Of a DNA stretch of 64,000 bases, positions 53,834 through 64,000 are shown piece after piece (positions within the stretch are counted from its first letter, which is position 1; every line of letters begins with the position of its first letter). Made by a program: the position numbers and the translations under genes. The notes under the pieces are model-generated. The model had not been told where the DNA came from, made no database searches, and saw only the letters and a list, made by a program, of their open reading frames with translations. Where the stretch lies: contig JARDYH010000003.1 of NCBI GenBank assembly GCA_029215795.1, forward strand, positions 65,232,109 through 65,296,108, read 5' to 3'. This DNA comes from Anniella stebbinsi. Lineage: Eukaryota; Chordata; Lepidosauria; Squamata; Anniellidae.

Positions 53834-55345
53834 TACACTTATATACTGCCCCATAGCCAAAGCTCTCTGGGCGGTTTACAAAAATTAAAAATATTGAGCA
53901 TTAAAAGACAATATACAAAATTTTAAACCAGAAAACAGCTGTCATTAAAACACTTTAAAACATTTTAACTGTTAAGCCTGGCCACGGTGTCAATCAAAAC
54001 CTCAACTTGAGCTGTTAAAATGCCTGGGAGAAAAGAAAAGTTTTGACCTTGCGCCAAAAAGATAACAGTGTTGGCGCCAGGCGGGCCTCATCGGGGAGAT
54101 CATTCCAAAATTGAGGGGCCACCTCAGAGAAGGCCCTCTCCCTTGTTGCCGTTCTCCGAGCTTCCCTCGGAGTAAGCACCCGGAGGAGGACCTTTGATGT
54201 TGAGCGTAGTGTATGGGTAGGTTCATGTCGGGAAAGATGTTCCATCAGGTATTGTGGTCCCAAACCGTGTAAGGCTTTATAGATTAAAACCAGCACCTTG
54301 AATCGGGCTCGGAAACATACAGGCAGCCAATGCAAGCGTGCAAGAATCGGTCTTATATGTTCGAACCTTCTGGTCCCTGTTACCAATCTGGCTGCTGCAT
54401 TTTGCACAAGCTGCAGCTTCCGAACCATCTTCAAAGGCAACCCCACGTAGAGCGCATTGCAGTAATATAACTTGGAGGTTACTAGAGCATAGACAACTGA
54501 AGCCAGGCAATCCCTGTCCAGATAGGGGCATAACTGGGCCACCAGCTGAAGTTGGTAGAAGGCACTCCATGCCACTGAGGCTACCTGAGCCTCAAGTGAC
54601 AGAGATGGTTCTAAGAGAACCCCCAAGCTATGAACCTGCTTCTTCAGGGGTAGTGCAACCCCATCCGGAACAGGTTGAACACCCTCCATCCGGTCAGAGG
54701 AACCCCCCACTAACAGCATCTCAGTCTTGTCTGGATTAAGTTTCAGTTTATTAGTTCTCATCCAGTCCATTGTCGCAGCCAAGCACTGGTTCAACACATC
54801 CACAGCCTCACCTGATGAAGATGAAAAGGAGAAGTAGAGTTGTGTGTCATCAGCATACTGATGACAATGCACTCCAAAACTCTGGATGACCGCACCCAAT
54901 GGTTTCATGTAGATGTTGAACAGCATGGGGGACAAAACTGACCCCTGCGGAACCCCATACTGGAGAATCCACAGGGCCGAGCAATGTCCCCCCAGCACCA
55001 CCTTCTGGAGCCGACCTGTCAAGTAGGAGTGGAACCACTACAATGCAGTGCCTCCCACTCCCAACTCAGCCAGTCGTGCCAGAAGGATACCATGGTCGAT
55101 GGTATCGAAAGCCGCTGAGAGATCAAGGAGAATCAACAGAGTCACACTCCCTCTGTCCCTCTCCCGACATAGGTCATCATACAGGGCGACCAAGGCTGTT
55201 TCCGTGCCAAAACCAGGCCTGAAACCTGACTGAAATGGATCCAGATAATCAGTCTCATCCAAGAGTGTCTGGAGCAGGCCAGCACCACCCGCTCAAGGAC
55301 CTTGCCCAGGAATGGAATGTTTGACCGGCCTAAAGTTATTAAATA
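53789..55345 (-). pseudogene. L2-type LINE, reverse transcriptase domain to 3' end
   Basis: This is the best-preserved LINE here. It opens near 55340 with FLGKVLERV-like sequence. RT blocks follow: FQSGFRPGFGTETALVALYDD, LLILLDLSAAFDTIDHGIL (first catalytic Asp), YGVPQGSVLSPMLFNIYM, HQYADDTQLY with the YADD box, and NKLKLNPDKTEMLLVG. The C-terminal segments HIRPILARLHWLPV and AFSEVAPQFWNDLPDEARL come next. The frame is single and open from 55262 to 54015 except for one TAG at 55040-55038, after GGTAL. ORF2 would copy RNA at a nicked target. The endonuclease domain is missing through 5' truncation, so it cannot move. It ends with a 3' UTR and (ATT)n at 53789-53833. Confidence 0.85.
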
Positions 55346-56164
55346 ATAAAGTTATTAATAAAGTTATTTTCTGGGTCCAGGGAAGATCATCTATAATTAG
55401 TAATGGGGGAAATTGATCTTGTCAATCGCCATCCTAAGCAAAGCAAACTTCACACTTGTTAGGTTTATGCTTCAGTAAGTGAAAATGTAAGAGAAGAACT
55501 TGAATTTTAAAAAATAAAATAAATGTCTCTGACATTTAGGGAAATTGTTGGTGTAAAACACTTTAATGAAAGCTCAGCCTAGATACAAAGAACCATGAAG
55601 GTTGCAATCCTATACCCAATTCTCTGGGAGCAAGCTCCATTGAATTCAATGGGACTTACTTTTGAGTTGGTCTGTATAGGATTTCACTGTTAGGTTAACA
55701 TAAGAGTCTCAAGCTAGCTGTCTGGAATTTTTGGCTAATAAAAAATGTGAACAGCTATCCTCCATGCCTCATCATGAAGTGCTCTGATATTTCCCTCAGT
55801 TTTAAAAGCCTTTTGTCATGCAGCAGAGAGAATGGCTACTATGGTATTGAAGGCAGATGAATATGACAGTCCCTTGGATTTTGGCTTGCATATTTGGGTG
55901 GGGTGGGGTTGGTCAATATGAATGAATACAAAAGATGAAAAGAATAAGTTTACAAGTGTATAATGTTTCTCATATTTCATTATTTCTATTCACTTAAGAC
56001 AAAATCAGAACAACAAATTTTAACTCATAATTCTCTTGTGGTAGATGGGCGGGGGAGCATTTTGTAATGGTGGGGATTGCCTGCCGAATACCTTTCTACT
56101 GACTGCAAGTCTAGGTCCCCCAAAATATACATGTTTTGCTTAGGAAAAACAATTTTATTCATTT
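55346..56164. other. Non-coding spacer with dispersed short repeat at 55600-55690
   Basis: 55600-55690 (TGCAATCCTATACCCAATTC, then CCATTGAATTCAATGGGACT) is the family also at 26352 and 37333. No gene is seen. Confidence 0.5.
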
Positions 56165-56405
56165 ATTTGTTTATTTTATTATATTTACATCCTGCCTTTC
56201 TTCCTCTTTCAAGGAATCCAAGGCGGTTCACATGTCCTCCTTCTCTGCATTTTATCCTCACAAATGACCCTCTGTGGTAATTTAGGCTAAAAGTCAGTAA
56301 TTGGCCCAAAGTCACCTACTGAGTTTTATGGCTGAGTGGGAATTAAAATCTGAGTCTCCTAAATCCCAGTCTAATACTCCAACCACTACACCACACTGGC
56401 TCTCC
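56165..56405 (-). mobile_element. tRNA-derived SINE
   Basis: On the minus strand: GAGAGCCAGTGTGGTGTAGT, TTCCCACTCAGCCATAAAAC, GGTGACTTTGGGCCAATTAC and the tail GGCAGGATGTAAATATAATA. It is full-length compared with the copies at 41715 and 50555, but diverged in the B-box. Confidence 0.7.
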
Positions 56406-57359
56406 AAAATATTGCAAATATTACTCCAAAATCTATCCATTTCCCCTTTCCAATATCAAACAAATTATCTTAATGTGCTTCATATCAAAGGTAATGCTAA
56501 GCTCATTTTAATGCAATACAAAACATATTTTAATCCATTTTAGTGAAATGGTTTAATTAACTAAACCATTTCTTCTGAACCTGTGTATTGTGTGCAAATT
56601 AATAGCACTCAGCACACCTATTCTCTCAGCCCTGCTGAAGCCTGCAGCCCATGAATCCTATCTGCCGTTCCACACACCTTCTATTTGCACAAATGATTAA
56701 CTGCCTTAAGAACTCACTTCAATCTTCCCCCACCCCCTCCAATGGATTTGAATGTTCCTGTGCACTATAAAGGGGAATGAAGTCGGAATGCAACACACAC
56801 TGTTTTCAATTGATTCCGTGAGTTTATTCCATGTGCAAGTTCTAAATATTTGTGCCACATTGGCCATTAACGAAAGGCATATTTATTTGTCATAACAGAA
56901 AATAAGAGATAAGAGAACAAATGTATCTGTGGCTGCATCCCCCAAATAAATTAAATTGCTGTGAAATCTTGTCTACTTTGCAGTTCAGGGAGAAATCCTC
57001 ATATTTGGCTTCTTGTTTTGATAGGGCATGTTCAGAAGCGATCTGCAGAACAGTGTGCAATGTATCATCCTGAATATTAATGAGGACTCAAAAGTGTAAC
57101 AGAGCCATTTTTAAATTGAATGCATGTTCTAGCCAATGTACATTTTGCCTGAAGATTTTTGTCTGGAAAGAAAAAAGCCCTAATTGACCTGCTTTTATTT
57201 TACCATATTAAACAGTTTTCCTGTGATTGTACAGAGATGCACACATTGATGGGGTTCAGATGACATGATGTGTCTCATCATTACATCAGTAAGATGGATA
57301 CAACACTATTAAATGGGAATAGTTAATTATTATCGTTAGATGTATGCCTGTTTCATGTT
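56406..57359. other. Unique AT-rich stretch
   Basis: No repeat family is recognised and no gene is seen. The absence of recognisable repeats over about 900 bp is itself unusual in this window. Confidence 0.4.
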
Positions 57360-59375
57360 ATAGTAGACTAGCTGATATTCTCGGCGTTGCTCAGGCCCCT
57401 AATATAATATGGTGCTAGGCCTGTGAGTTAACTTTTAATTTGATTTTATTTGTTTATTTTTTCTCTCTCACCCTCACGACAACCGTGCAAAGTAGGCTGA
57501 TGCTAGGCCTGTGAGGTAACTTTAAAACAAATTAAATTTGTTTCCCCACCCCCTCACCCCCAACACATGGCTAGGGCTGCCTTGAAGCCACCATCATGAT
57601 TTTTCTTGTCCCCACAGAAAATGAAAACTACAACTCCTGGCATGCCTTTTGCTGTGGTGCCCGACTTGCCCAATGGCAGTCCTGCTGCTGAGACTCACGG
57701 GAAATGAACTGGCTGAGCCATTCCACATTGCACTGTGCAAACAGTGCCTGTACATAAGCTGTGAGGGAGCTAGCTGACTGACTGGTGGTTACCTCAGTCA
57801 TTGCCATTGGCAACGGGCCCAGAGCTGTGTCCTCCTTACATCCCACTCCTGATAGTGACCAAGGCAGATGGTCCCAGGCGCTCTCCCTTCAGGCCCAGGA
57901 TGGCAAGTCACTTCCAGATGATGGTCTCAAAAGCCTGATAAGTCTTCCCTCCCTCCCAAGGTGTGCTGGGAGTTGTAGGCATAAGCTTAAGTCCCTGAAT
58001 ATCATGTTTATCTTTGAACACCATCTGAGGTGTGGTGGGAGACAACTGGAGAGTGGGTCTTTTTAGTTGTGGCACCCTGTTTATGGGTTTCTTTTTCCCA
58101 GGCAGGCTAGCCTAGTGACTGCATTAATGGCTTTCCAGTGCCAAGTGAATATTTTATGTTTTCCGAAGACATTTTAACTTGATGAGATTTTTATGCTGCA
58201 GGGTTTTTTTCTGTTATAACTAAACCACAACATTCCAAGACAGATATAGGAATTACTGAATAAAGTTTATGACTTTTATGTAAAAGCCTGAATATACCAT
58301 TAAAACAGAAGAGTGAATGAAAGAATTACTGATAGCTGAGGCTAAAATGGAATGGTGGGCGGGGTTAATGGCAGTTGGAGAAAGTCAGGTCGAAGGAGAA
58401 CAAAGACAGTTAGTGAGAGGTCAGGAAAGTGGGAGTTGAGTTAGGACTGAGAGATAGTGCCCTGGTTTGCACATAGTGACATGCTTTATTTAAAATCAGC
58501 CATTCTACATGCCAGTACTACATCTCCCAGCATGCCTTTGGTGACTAACAGGTGACAACATCCTCTGAGAGGCACTTCCCTCCTCTCATTGCTGATGCTG
58601 CTCCTCGATTGAGTGTTGAGGAGTAGCATTGCTGAGGAGGGGAAGTAAGTGGCTGTCAGTGGATGCGACCAGCTCTGGCCAAGTCCTGCTGGGACTGCCT
58701 CAGCTCACACTTCTCATCCACCAGGTGGTCCATCAGAAGCCTGTACTGAAGGGCCCAAGCAGGCCTGGGCACTTGCCCCCTTCATTGGGCCTGTTTCTGG
58801 GCATGCACAGAGTGCCTCCCCTCCCTCCCTCTTAAGGTTGAAGGCCACACATGCACTTTCCCCAGATTCTGAGAAAACAGTAATATCAGGACAGGGTGCA
58901 TCTGAGCATGTTCGGAGTTTGGCATCTCAAAGTCACGCTGTTGTATCTAGTTATGATTTTAAAACCATGTACATCAGGTGGAAGGAGGCACCACAAATGG
59001 ACACACATTTATGTGGGTTGTTTCCTTTTATATGGAATTGGGTTGACTACTCAAGACCAACCTTAGGAGTCTGAGTTGTGAAAGCCATGCAGTGGCACTC
59101 ACAATAGCCACCAAAGGCCAGTAAGTCTGGCCTCCTGCCCAAGGTATGCAGGGAGTTCTGCCTAAGGTATGCTGGGAGTCGTAGGCATAAGCCTAGGTTT
59201 TTTAAATTAAATTATTTAAAAATACTTAAAATCCAACATTTTGTTTTTTAAATTTTTTTCTGATACATTGTATAGCCAGACATATCAGTGTGCCAAATTT
59301 CAAGTTTCTAACTCATCTGGAAGTGGGTAAACATTTCTGGACATACTTTCAGCTTTATAGGTAGAGATGATAATA
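57360..59375. other. Possible 2-kb unclassified repeat
   Basis: The region starts with CTAGCTGATATTCTCGGCGT and ends with AAATTTCAAGTTTCTAACTC... and TATAGGTAGAGATGATA. It contains two copies of GCTAGGCCTGTGAGNTAACTT (57413, 57503) and two copies of a GCTGGGAGTNGTAGGCATAAG phrase (57965, 59169). The frames at 57785-58066 and 58649-59074 lack domains. The boundaries and identity are uncertain. Confidence 0.25.
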
Positions 59376-62300
59376 AACTCAGAATTTTACTAGGCATTGC
59401 AAAAGATGTGGAGTTACCTATTCCATCTCCCCTTTACTTTCTTCCTCATAACTTTTTGTTGACCACAACACATGTTATGACATACTTGCACTGTGCAGAT
59501 ATGCATGATTTACTTGTAAAACTGAACATTCCTTGAAAGGGAAGCTCTAATCAGAATAGCATTATGTTCTGATGCAGAATAGTTGAAATATCATGACAAT
59601 GTAGGCGGACTCTGAAATGCGTAATATTTACAAGAATGCAACATCATGGATATTCATGTAAGCATGACTCATAACCAGAATAGGGAAGAGCATGGCAGAA
59701 TTTGAAATGATTGTCTGATTTTCAACTTTTTCAGATCAGGATTTGGAAGCAATGAATTCACAATATTTTATCCAAATTTCCATTTTCCTCCCAGGTTTTG
59801 GAAGTAAATACTAAAAACAGTGACAGAAATGAATGTGGTAATAACATGTTGTTTGCACCAAAGGCAGTTTCCAAGTGGGATATCTCATTCTATTTGATTA
59901 TAGTTATTTTTTGACCCACAAAAAGTATGCAAGTCCTATCAACATTCCTTATAATGAAGAGAAGGAAATGTTTACCTTATAAACAAATACTATGTGAAGC
60001 AAAAGCTCCTTAGAAGACAGACTGCCAATTATGTTATGCAGCGCCCTCCAAGGGAAACATAAAAGCAGGTGATTGGCTTTGTATTTGTTTCCTTGATAAT
60101 ATACTGTAAAAAAAACAGACAAATTTAGGGATATAAACCAGAATGTTTTTCCTTATTCAAGTAGCTCAAAGCTAAGACTGACAGATTCATCATTGTGGGG
60201 TTGAGATGAAAAGAGCTTTCAGAACTTGATCGCAGAGTTAAAAATAAATAACAGGAAAGAGTTTCTATTATGTGCCATAAAGAAAGATGTAAGAGCTGCC
60301 TGCAATAGCTTCTTCAGGTGCAATGAAAATCCCTTAGAATATAATACATATTAGACAATGCTAATGCACAGATAATATTGGGGTGGGATATTTTCATGGT
60401 CAATTTCTAAAAAGAGTGAAGTGAAGCTAAAACATGCCTGAAATGAGACTGGAAAGCCATGTAGAACCTCAGACGTGTTTGAAAGGCTAGGGTTACATCG
60501 TATTGAGTGAATATGCTATTTATTAATTTTATTTTAACATTCTATGCTGCGGCTTCATTGCCAAAGGCAATCTTAGAATAATGTACCTAAAATGATAAAA
60601 ACAATATAATATAATTCATATCCCAGAGATCCCAACTGAGATCACTAACAGTAGCAGGGACACAATCTCAGTAGTGCTGGGATCATTTGCGTGGAGAAGC
60701 TAAAATCCTTTAAACCTTCACACAATCTCCTCTGAGATCACTGTTTCTCCACTACCATTAGTGACCCCAGCTGCATCGGGATCGCTGGAAGGGTGGGGAG
60801 GATAAAGTCTCTTCCTTCATCCCAGTGATCCCCATTGGTATCACCGTCTCAGCACTGCTAATAATCAGTTGGTTTGTAGGGAGGGAAGTGGGAGGGGCTT
60901 CCTGGGGCTGGCAGGCCACACGAAGAGCAGTGGAGGATGGCCACGTCTCAAAGGCCAATGGTTGTGCTTCCCTGATCTAGTTCCTGCATCCTTTAGGGGT
61001 GAAAGAAACATGGTTACAGGTTGATGGGAGGTTTCATTGCTCATGTTCCCCCATTAAGATAATAATGTGTGAATTGTCCTTTCTCTTATATGCACTTTTA
61101 GTGCCCAAAAGCTGAAGCAGGTACTGTAGGAAAGTGCCACACAGATGAACCCTCTGCATGCATAGAGGAGGGTGGGGAGAATCAGCTGAAGCAAAAGTGT
61201 AGGTCAGGACATCTATTTTATTGTATTTGCTGCAGCACTGCTCTTAAAGAGCCTCAGCAGATGTTATTCCTTTCAACTGGCACACAACACATTCATTTTT
61301 TTAACCTGGCAAAGGTATAGCTTTCAAGTGACAATTATAGGCTGACCTGATAGATTTGGGTGATAGACATAGAGCTCTTCTGTGATAGATGATTCTTAAA
61401 TCTTCATTCTTTTCTTGACAAGGAATGCCAGACAGTTGCAAATCAATAATCAGTCACTTTGAATATAGCCAGTCGCTGAACCGTTAGCAGCACTGCCATT
61501 CCTACACTAATAGATACAGCTATTGAAGTGTCCGTTTTGAAGTCTCTGAGATCTTTATGAGGCCAAAGTGTTCAATGGCTTGTTAGCATCGAGCATGACA
61601 ACGAACAACATGGCCTGAAGGAATGAGGATGGCAAGGAGACAAATATGTCAGACACAACATTTTTAAATATTCACTTGATGTTATTGCTGCTGTGAACTA
61701 ATATGGGTGATCTATTGGAATATGTAGGCCACAATCATGCTCAGGAGTAAGCATCATAGAAACATTTGTGACTGATCTTAGGTAAAACATGCAAAAGATA
61801 AAGGGCAGTGACTTTTTACCATTTTGTCTCAAAAAGGAGAAACTAAAATTGCATTTCAGAATGACCCCAGAAAGCTTCTGACCCTAGGGGGCTTCGGAGG
61901 AGACAGTTTTGTCTCATGTGCATTACCACACACAATGTCCAAAGATCATGTTTCTTACAATAAGTGTTTTTAAGCTTCACTCTATAGGTCCTATATTTCT
62001 ATTTGAAGTTACAATCATAAAAGTAAAGCTGATAAAGAACTACAAGGGGAACGCAAAGTATTACTATAATAGTGCCCGTGTGTCCCATTTAAGTTGAAGA
62101 AGGCAGGTGAGCTCTAAACCTTATTGCTGTGGGAAACACTAATATTGCATGACAGATAATCCTTCTGAGTGATGGCTCCACATTTGTGAAACTCCTTTCT
62201 GACCCACGTGAGTATAACCACCCTCAAAACCCCGCTTATTCCAGTTTTTAAAAATAATAATAATAAAGGATTCAAAGTGCTGCTGGTCTGAAACAAAACT

Positions 62301-62715
62301 GTTTTAGTTAATGATAATAGTGTGCTTTGTTTTGTGTGGATTTTTTAGATTTCTGTTTTAAATGGTTGCTTTATTGAATGTTTATTGTATGGAACCCATG
62401 AGCAACTGCCTTGCCATGGCTTGTCATGTGAACCCAGTTGGCAGGAAGTGTTTGAGAGTTTCAGTGCTTTTAATGCTTAGACAATACTCAAGCCACAGGT
62501 TATTTGAGGGTTGACATGGCTACCCATTGCAAGTTGGGCACCCATGGGCACTATGCTAAAATAGCACCCATGGGCACCCAGCATGACATGACAGCCCCGC
62601 AGGTAAATTGAGCCACAGTGGGCTGTTGTGTCATGCGACCCAGGTCATTGTATAGCCTTAGGCAACTTGGGCAACTCTCTGTTTCTCACACTTCCTCCTT
62701 CTTCTGTATGATAGG
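59376..62715. other. Mostly unique non-coding DNA
   Basis: 60516-60620 looks like a decayed LINE tail. 62390-62650 contains MITE-like repeats of GGCACCCATGGGCAC and TGTCATGNGACCC motifs. No gene is seen. Confidence 0.45.
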
Positions 62716-63076
62716 AAATGCAGGTTGCTTACCTGTAACTGTAGTTCTTCGAGTGGTCATCTGTGCATTCACACATATGGGCTCGCGCCGACGCCGAGCC
62801 TATTTCCGGGAAACTTAGCTAGCTTAGACTTTTGGCGGGAACCCCTCCCCCCACCATCCTACCGCGCATGCTCAGGGGGTCCCGCCTCTCCTTCTCCTCA
62901 GTTCTCTGAGACCGCTTGGCCTCATAACTAAGGTAGAACTATGTTATTAAATAAAGAGCATGGCGAACCAATTGACATATACAAACAGCGATGCCAAGAG
63001 GGGACGGTGGGTGGGTTGTGTGAATGCACAGATGACCACTCGAAGAACTACAGTTACAGGTAAGCAACCTGCATTT
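62716..63076. repeat. DIRS terminal repeat and internal complementary region (60-bp perfect inverted pair)
   Basis: 62716-62775 (AAATGCAGGTTGCTTACCTG...) and 63017-63076 are perfect inverted copies. In DIRS replication the internal complementary region is thought to template circularisation of the cDNA ends. A perfect match suggests a young copy. Confidence 0.8.
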
Positions 63077-63170
63077 CTTCTTCGTGGTCTCTGTGCATCA
63101 CACATATGGGAGAATAACAAGCATAGACTTACCGGAGGTGGGTAGGCATGCTGGTTGGTTGCGTGGTCAG

Positions 63171-64000
63171 TCACTGACAAATCGAGGAGAGGACCGCTCT
63201 ACCAAACGAAGAGTCCTGTCTCGCTCTGACATCGAGGCGGTAATGCTTCACAAACGTGGAAGCATGAGACCATGTGGCTGCTTTGCAAAGGTCAGATAGC
63301 GAAGCACCATGTAATAACGCTGAAGAGGTTGCCTGCGCTCTGGTAGAATGTGCCGTCAGATGAAAAGGAGGATCCTTATTAACAATTCTATAAGCCAGAA
63401 TAATGGTGTCCACCACCCATTTAGAGATGCGCTGTGAAGATACTGGTAATCCCTTTGCTACGCCTCCATAACAGACGAATAATCTACGAGATTTCCTAAA
63501 AGAGTCAGTTCGCGACTTATAGAAAGCCAAAGCTCTCCTTACGTCCAAGGCGTGTAATCTCGAAGACAAAGGATCTAAGGACGGCCCGAAAAATGTGGGT
63601 AACACAATGTCTTGACCCATGTGAAATGAGGAAGAAACTTTGGGAATAAACGTGGGATCCATACGTAACACAACTTTTTCTCGAAAAAACTGCAAATAGG
63701 GAGGATCGACTAGTAGCGCCGCTATCTCCGAAACACGTCGCGCAGACGTGATGGCAACTAAAAATATAGTTTTTAGAGTTAACAAGCGAATATCAACAGT
63801 CGCTAAAGGCTCAAAGGGCTTGGAAGTCAGGGCTGTGAGTACGACAGAAAGACTCCATTGCGGCACTACCGGTCGAATAGAAGGAAACAAGTTCTGTAAA
63901 CCTTTTAAAAAGGCTCTTGCCATTGGATGAGTAAAAACAGAGAACCCATCCACCAAACTGTGGTTGGCTGTAATTGCTGACAGATAGACTTTAATGGAAG
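63171..64000 (-). CDS. Tyrosine recombinase of a DIRS element, partial at the 5' end
   Basis: The frame is open from 64000 to the stop at 63171, at least 276 residues, and no start is in view. Counting from 63956 as residue 1, catalytic Arg is in SARRVSEI (73-74), HSTR has His203 and Arg206, Trp229 is in AATWSHAS, and the nucleophile Tyr239 is in VKHYRLD. Further motifs are RRALAFYKSRTDSFR (140-154) and KGLPVSSQRISKWVVDTI (168-185). The enzyme recombines circular element DNA into the target. Unlike the Ngaro enzyme in this window, it keeps its tyrosine and has no stop. The N-terminal core-binding part is beyond the window. Its gene ends about 95 bases before the inverted-repeat copy. Confidence 0.85.
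   Translation of the reverse strand, partial: SIKVYLSAITANHSLVDGFSVFTHPMARAFLKGLQNLFPSIRPVVPQWSLSVVLTALTSKPFEPLATVDIRLLTLKTIFLVAITSARRVSEIAALLVDPPYLQFFREKVVLRMDPTFIPKVSSSFHMGQDIVLPTFFGPSLDPLSSRLHALDVRRALAFYKSRTDSFRKSRRLFVCYGGVAKGLPVSSQRISKWVVDTIILAYRIVNKDPPFHLTAHSTRAQATSSALLHGASLSDLCKAATWSHASTFVKHYRLDVRARQDSSFGRAVLSSICQ

Larger units (their letters stand above)
62716..64000 (-). mobile_element. DIRS-type tyrosine-recombinase retrotransposon, 3' part, cut by window end
   Basis: On the minus strand a tyrosine recombinase gene is followed by a region complementary to the element's outer end. This arrangement, inverted terminal repeat plus internal complementary region, defines DIRS and differs from the split direct repeats of Ngaro. 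63017-63076 is the exact reverse complement of 62716-62775, the terminus. 63077-63170 should complement the missing left terminal repeat. RT, RNase H and gag would lie beyond 64000. Confidence 0.8.

Noticed and set aside
58649..59074. 141-residue plus-strand ORF
   Set aside because: No domain, low-complexity Pro and Ser content, and it lies in a region with internal repeated phrases.
1..64000. CRISPR array, bacterial operon or tRNA gene
   Set aside because: No regularly spaced direct repeats with unique spacers, no compact gene strings, and no intact tRNA; tRNA-like segments are SINE heads.

Overview
The window reads as nuclear DNA of a squamate reptile, most likely a lizard. That is inferred from the repeat mix: CR1 and L2 LINE fragments, tRNA-derived SINEs of the squamate type, many short inverted-repeat DNA transposons, (TTA)n and (TG)n microsatellites, and two different classes of tyrosine-recombinase retrotransposon. 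There are no operons, rRNA or tRNA genes and no confident complete host gene. One small exon-like segment (28030-28151) is the only good candidate for host coding sequence. The window therefore looks like gene-poor intergenic or long-intron sequence.

The centrepiece is a 7.3-kb Ngaro-type retrotransposon at 17982-25276, lying on the minus strand. It has the full split-direct-repeat layout of that family. In element order this is A1 (25276-25095), a GC-rich repetitive leader, gag, reverse transcriptase, RNase H, tyrosine recombinase, SGNH hydrolase, B1 (19174-18761), A2 (18760-18578), a short unique spacer, and B2 (18395-17982). B1 and B2 differ at about 2 of 414 positions and A1 and A2 by one base, so the insertion is young. 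It still carries a frame change between RT and RNase H and a TGA just before the recombinase's predicted catalytic tyrosine. At the right edge, 62716-64000 holds the 3' part of a DIRS-type element on the minus strand, with a recombinase gene open to the window end and a perfect 60-bp inverted repeat.

Left to right: 1-8 kb has a hAT-like terminus, a lysine-rich ORF remnant, an L2 endonuclease relic, a worn minisatellite and a CR1 piece. 11-17.2 kb has a tRNA-type SINE, one or two solo-LTR-like sequences, an L2 3' end, a relic of an R4-like LINE and a 723-bp hAT-like element with a 150-bp-arm hairpin. 18-25.3 kb is Ngaro. 26.6-31.2 kb has an L2 relic, the orphan exon, a 3-bp-TSD element, and a CR1 with an L2 and another repeat inserted in it. 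32-46.5 kb is a field of MITEs, including a 773-bp element with 98-bp inverted termini, plus CR1 and SINE pieces. 48.5-51.8 kb has a CpG-rich patch and a SINE split by a second copy of the hairpin-bearing hAT-like family. 53.8-55.3 kb is an L2 relic containing most of the RT domain. 56-62.7 kb is mostly unique or unclassified sequence before the DIRS element.

Functionally, the only genes that work together are those of Ngaro, which replicate and insert the element, and the partial DIRS gene. Nearly everything else is inactive or parasitic on proteins encoded elsewhere. All family names rest on recognising motifs and repeat structure by eye; no database search was possible.
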